In this document: piece by piece, positions 5,830-6,303 of the stretch
Layout of the letters: each line of letters opens with the position of its first letter
Numbering within the stretch: position 1 is the stretch's first letter
Notes under the pieces: model-generated
Databases searched by the model: none
What the model was told of the DNA's origin: nothing
What the model saw: only the letters and a program-made list of their open reading frames with translations
Made by a program: the position numbers and the translations under genes
Assembly (NCBI GenBank): GCA_021442505.1
Contig: JABUTC010000022.1
Location: 15,359-21,661, forward strand
Origin: Mogibacterium sp.
GTDB lineage: Bacteria; Bacillota; Clostridia; Peptostreptococcales; Anaerovoracaceae
Reading direction: 5' to 3'
DNA: 6,303 nucleotides

Positions 5830-6303
5830 TTAGTTTGATTCTATGTGTTCGACCGTTCTCTTCAGACCCTCTGTCAGTCCGAATCGCTCGGTCCATCCGA
5901 TTTCTCTTAATCTCTCGCTCGAGAGTATTCCCAGTGTGAAAGGCGCACAGCCCGTGCTTCCCGCCGACTTAGGGATGTCGAAAACGAGTTTCAGCTCCCG
6001 CTCCGGGAAAGCCGCAACCATAGCCTCTGCAAGTTCCTTTATTGACACTGTCGACTCCTCGCTCGCTATGTTGTACACCATGTCCTCCGAGTCGAGCAGT
6101 ATTCTGAACATTGCAGAAACCGCATCGCCGACATAGGTGTAGGTTCTGATTGCCGTGCCCTCGCTTTTTAGGACTATGTCTCTGTGGTTTACTACGTCAC
6201 GGAGAAAATCCGCCTGCACCCTGCCGTCATCTATCGACATGCCCGGGCCGTAGGTGTGAGCGAGACGGGCGATTTTCGCATTCAGTCCGTACTGGTCTGC
6301 GAA
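5830..6303 (-). CDS. NAD-dependent sugar epimerase/dehydratase (extended SDR), C-terminal part only
   Basis: This is the last 157 codons of a gene that continues past the window edge. The frame is open to position 6303, so the ATG at 6240 is internal: the 21 codons before it encode the conserved strand leading into TYGPG. The visible part is the substrate-binding half of an extended short-chain dehydrogenase. It shows ARLAHTYGPG, DDGRVQADFL, a stretch near IVLKSEGTAIRTYTYVGDAV where the Arg and the YVxD motif are typical, YNIASEESTVSI, and a late ERLREIGW helix. The cofactor-binding glycine loop and the catalytic Tyr-x3-Lys lie outside. The GPGM-DDGRV pattern recalls UDP-glucuronate decarboxylase-like and related nucleotide-sugar epimerases. 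It could be a decarboxylase, a 4-epimerase or a 4,6-dehydratase relative. Arginine codons are mixed (6 of 11 AGA). Confidence 0.85.
   Translation of the reverse strand, partial: FADQYGLNAKIARLAHTYGPGMSIDDGRVQADFLRDVVNHRDIVLKSEGTAIRTYTYVGDAVSAMFRILLDSEDMVYNIASEESTVSIKELAEAMVAAFPERELKLVFDIPKSAGSTGCAPFTLGILSSERLREIGWTERFGLTEGLKRTVEHIESN

Noticed and set aside
5830..6240. Start of the epimerase gene at the ATG at 6240
   Set aside because: The frame is open upstream to 6303 and encodes conserved SDR sequence (ARLAHTYGP) before this Met, so it is internal and the gene is cut by the window edge.

Overview
All the real genes in this window lie on the minus strand. Six genes run head to tail with gaps of 25 nt or less, or a 1-nt overlap, so the window looks like the interior of one operon for surface polysaccharide or glycoconjugate synthesis. 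In transcription order (high to low coordinates) they are: a partial NAD-dependent sugar-nucleotide epimerase/decarboxylase (cut by the window edge), a WbuB-like family 4 glycosyltransferase, a WbpA-type UDP-N-acetylhexosamine 6-dehydrogenase, an LpxD-like left-handed beta-helix acyltransferase, a WbpB/WlbA-type Gfo/Idh/MocA oxidoreductase, and a WbpE-type PLP sugar aminotransferase. Positions 1-58, downstream of the last gene, hold no recognisable gene.

The four downstream genes together would make a 2,3-diamino-2,3-dideoxy-glucuronic acid nucleotide. The dehydrogenase would oxidise C6 of UDP-GlcNAc, the Gfo/Idh/MocA enzyme would oxidise C3, the aminotransferase would place an amine on C3, and the acyltransferase would acylate that amine. 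In Pseudomonas and Bordetella the last step uses a short WbpD/WlbB-type acetyltransferase. Here the same slot holds a 303-residue protein with an LpxD-like N-terminal domain, the LpxD VDNP and QIAH signatures, and a C-terminal tail like that of sugar acetyltransferases. This is the most interesting feature of the window. It recalls lipid A chemistry, in which an oxidoreductase/aminotransferase pair (GnnA/GnnB) makes a 3-amino UDP-sugar that a beta-helix enzyme then N-acylates. The two upstream genes probably supply another sugar nucleotide and a transferase for the repeat unit. No 2-epimerase, flippase, polymerase or initiating transferase is visible, so these must lie outside the window if they exist.

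The organism cannot be named. Purine-rich AGGAG-type ribosome binding sites, tight packing, AGA as the main arginine codon and balanced base composition would suit an anaerobic Bacillota (Lachnospiraceae-like) genome, but this is a weak inference. Arginine codon use splits the operon. The dehydrogenase, oxidoreductase and aminotransferase use AGA almost exclusively (32 of 33 Arg codons by hand count), while the glycosyltransferase, acyltransferase and epimerase fragment use it in 21 of 34. No promoter, terminator, RNA gene, mobile element or CRISPR array was found.
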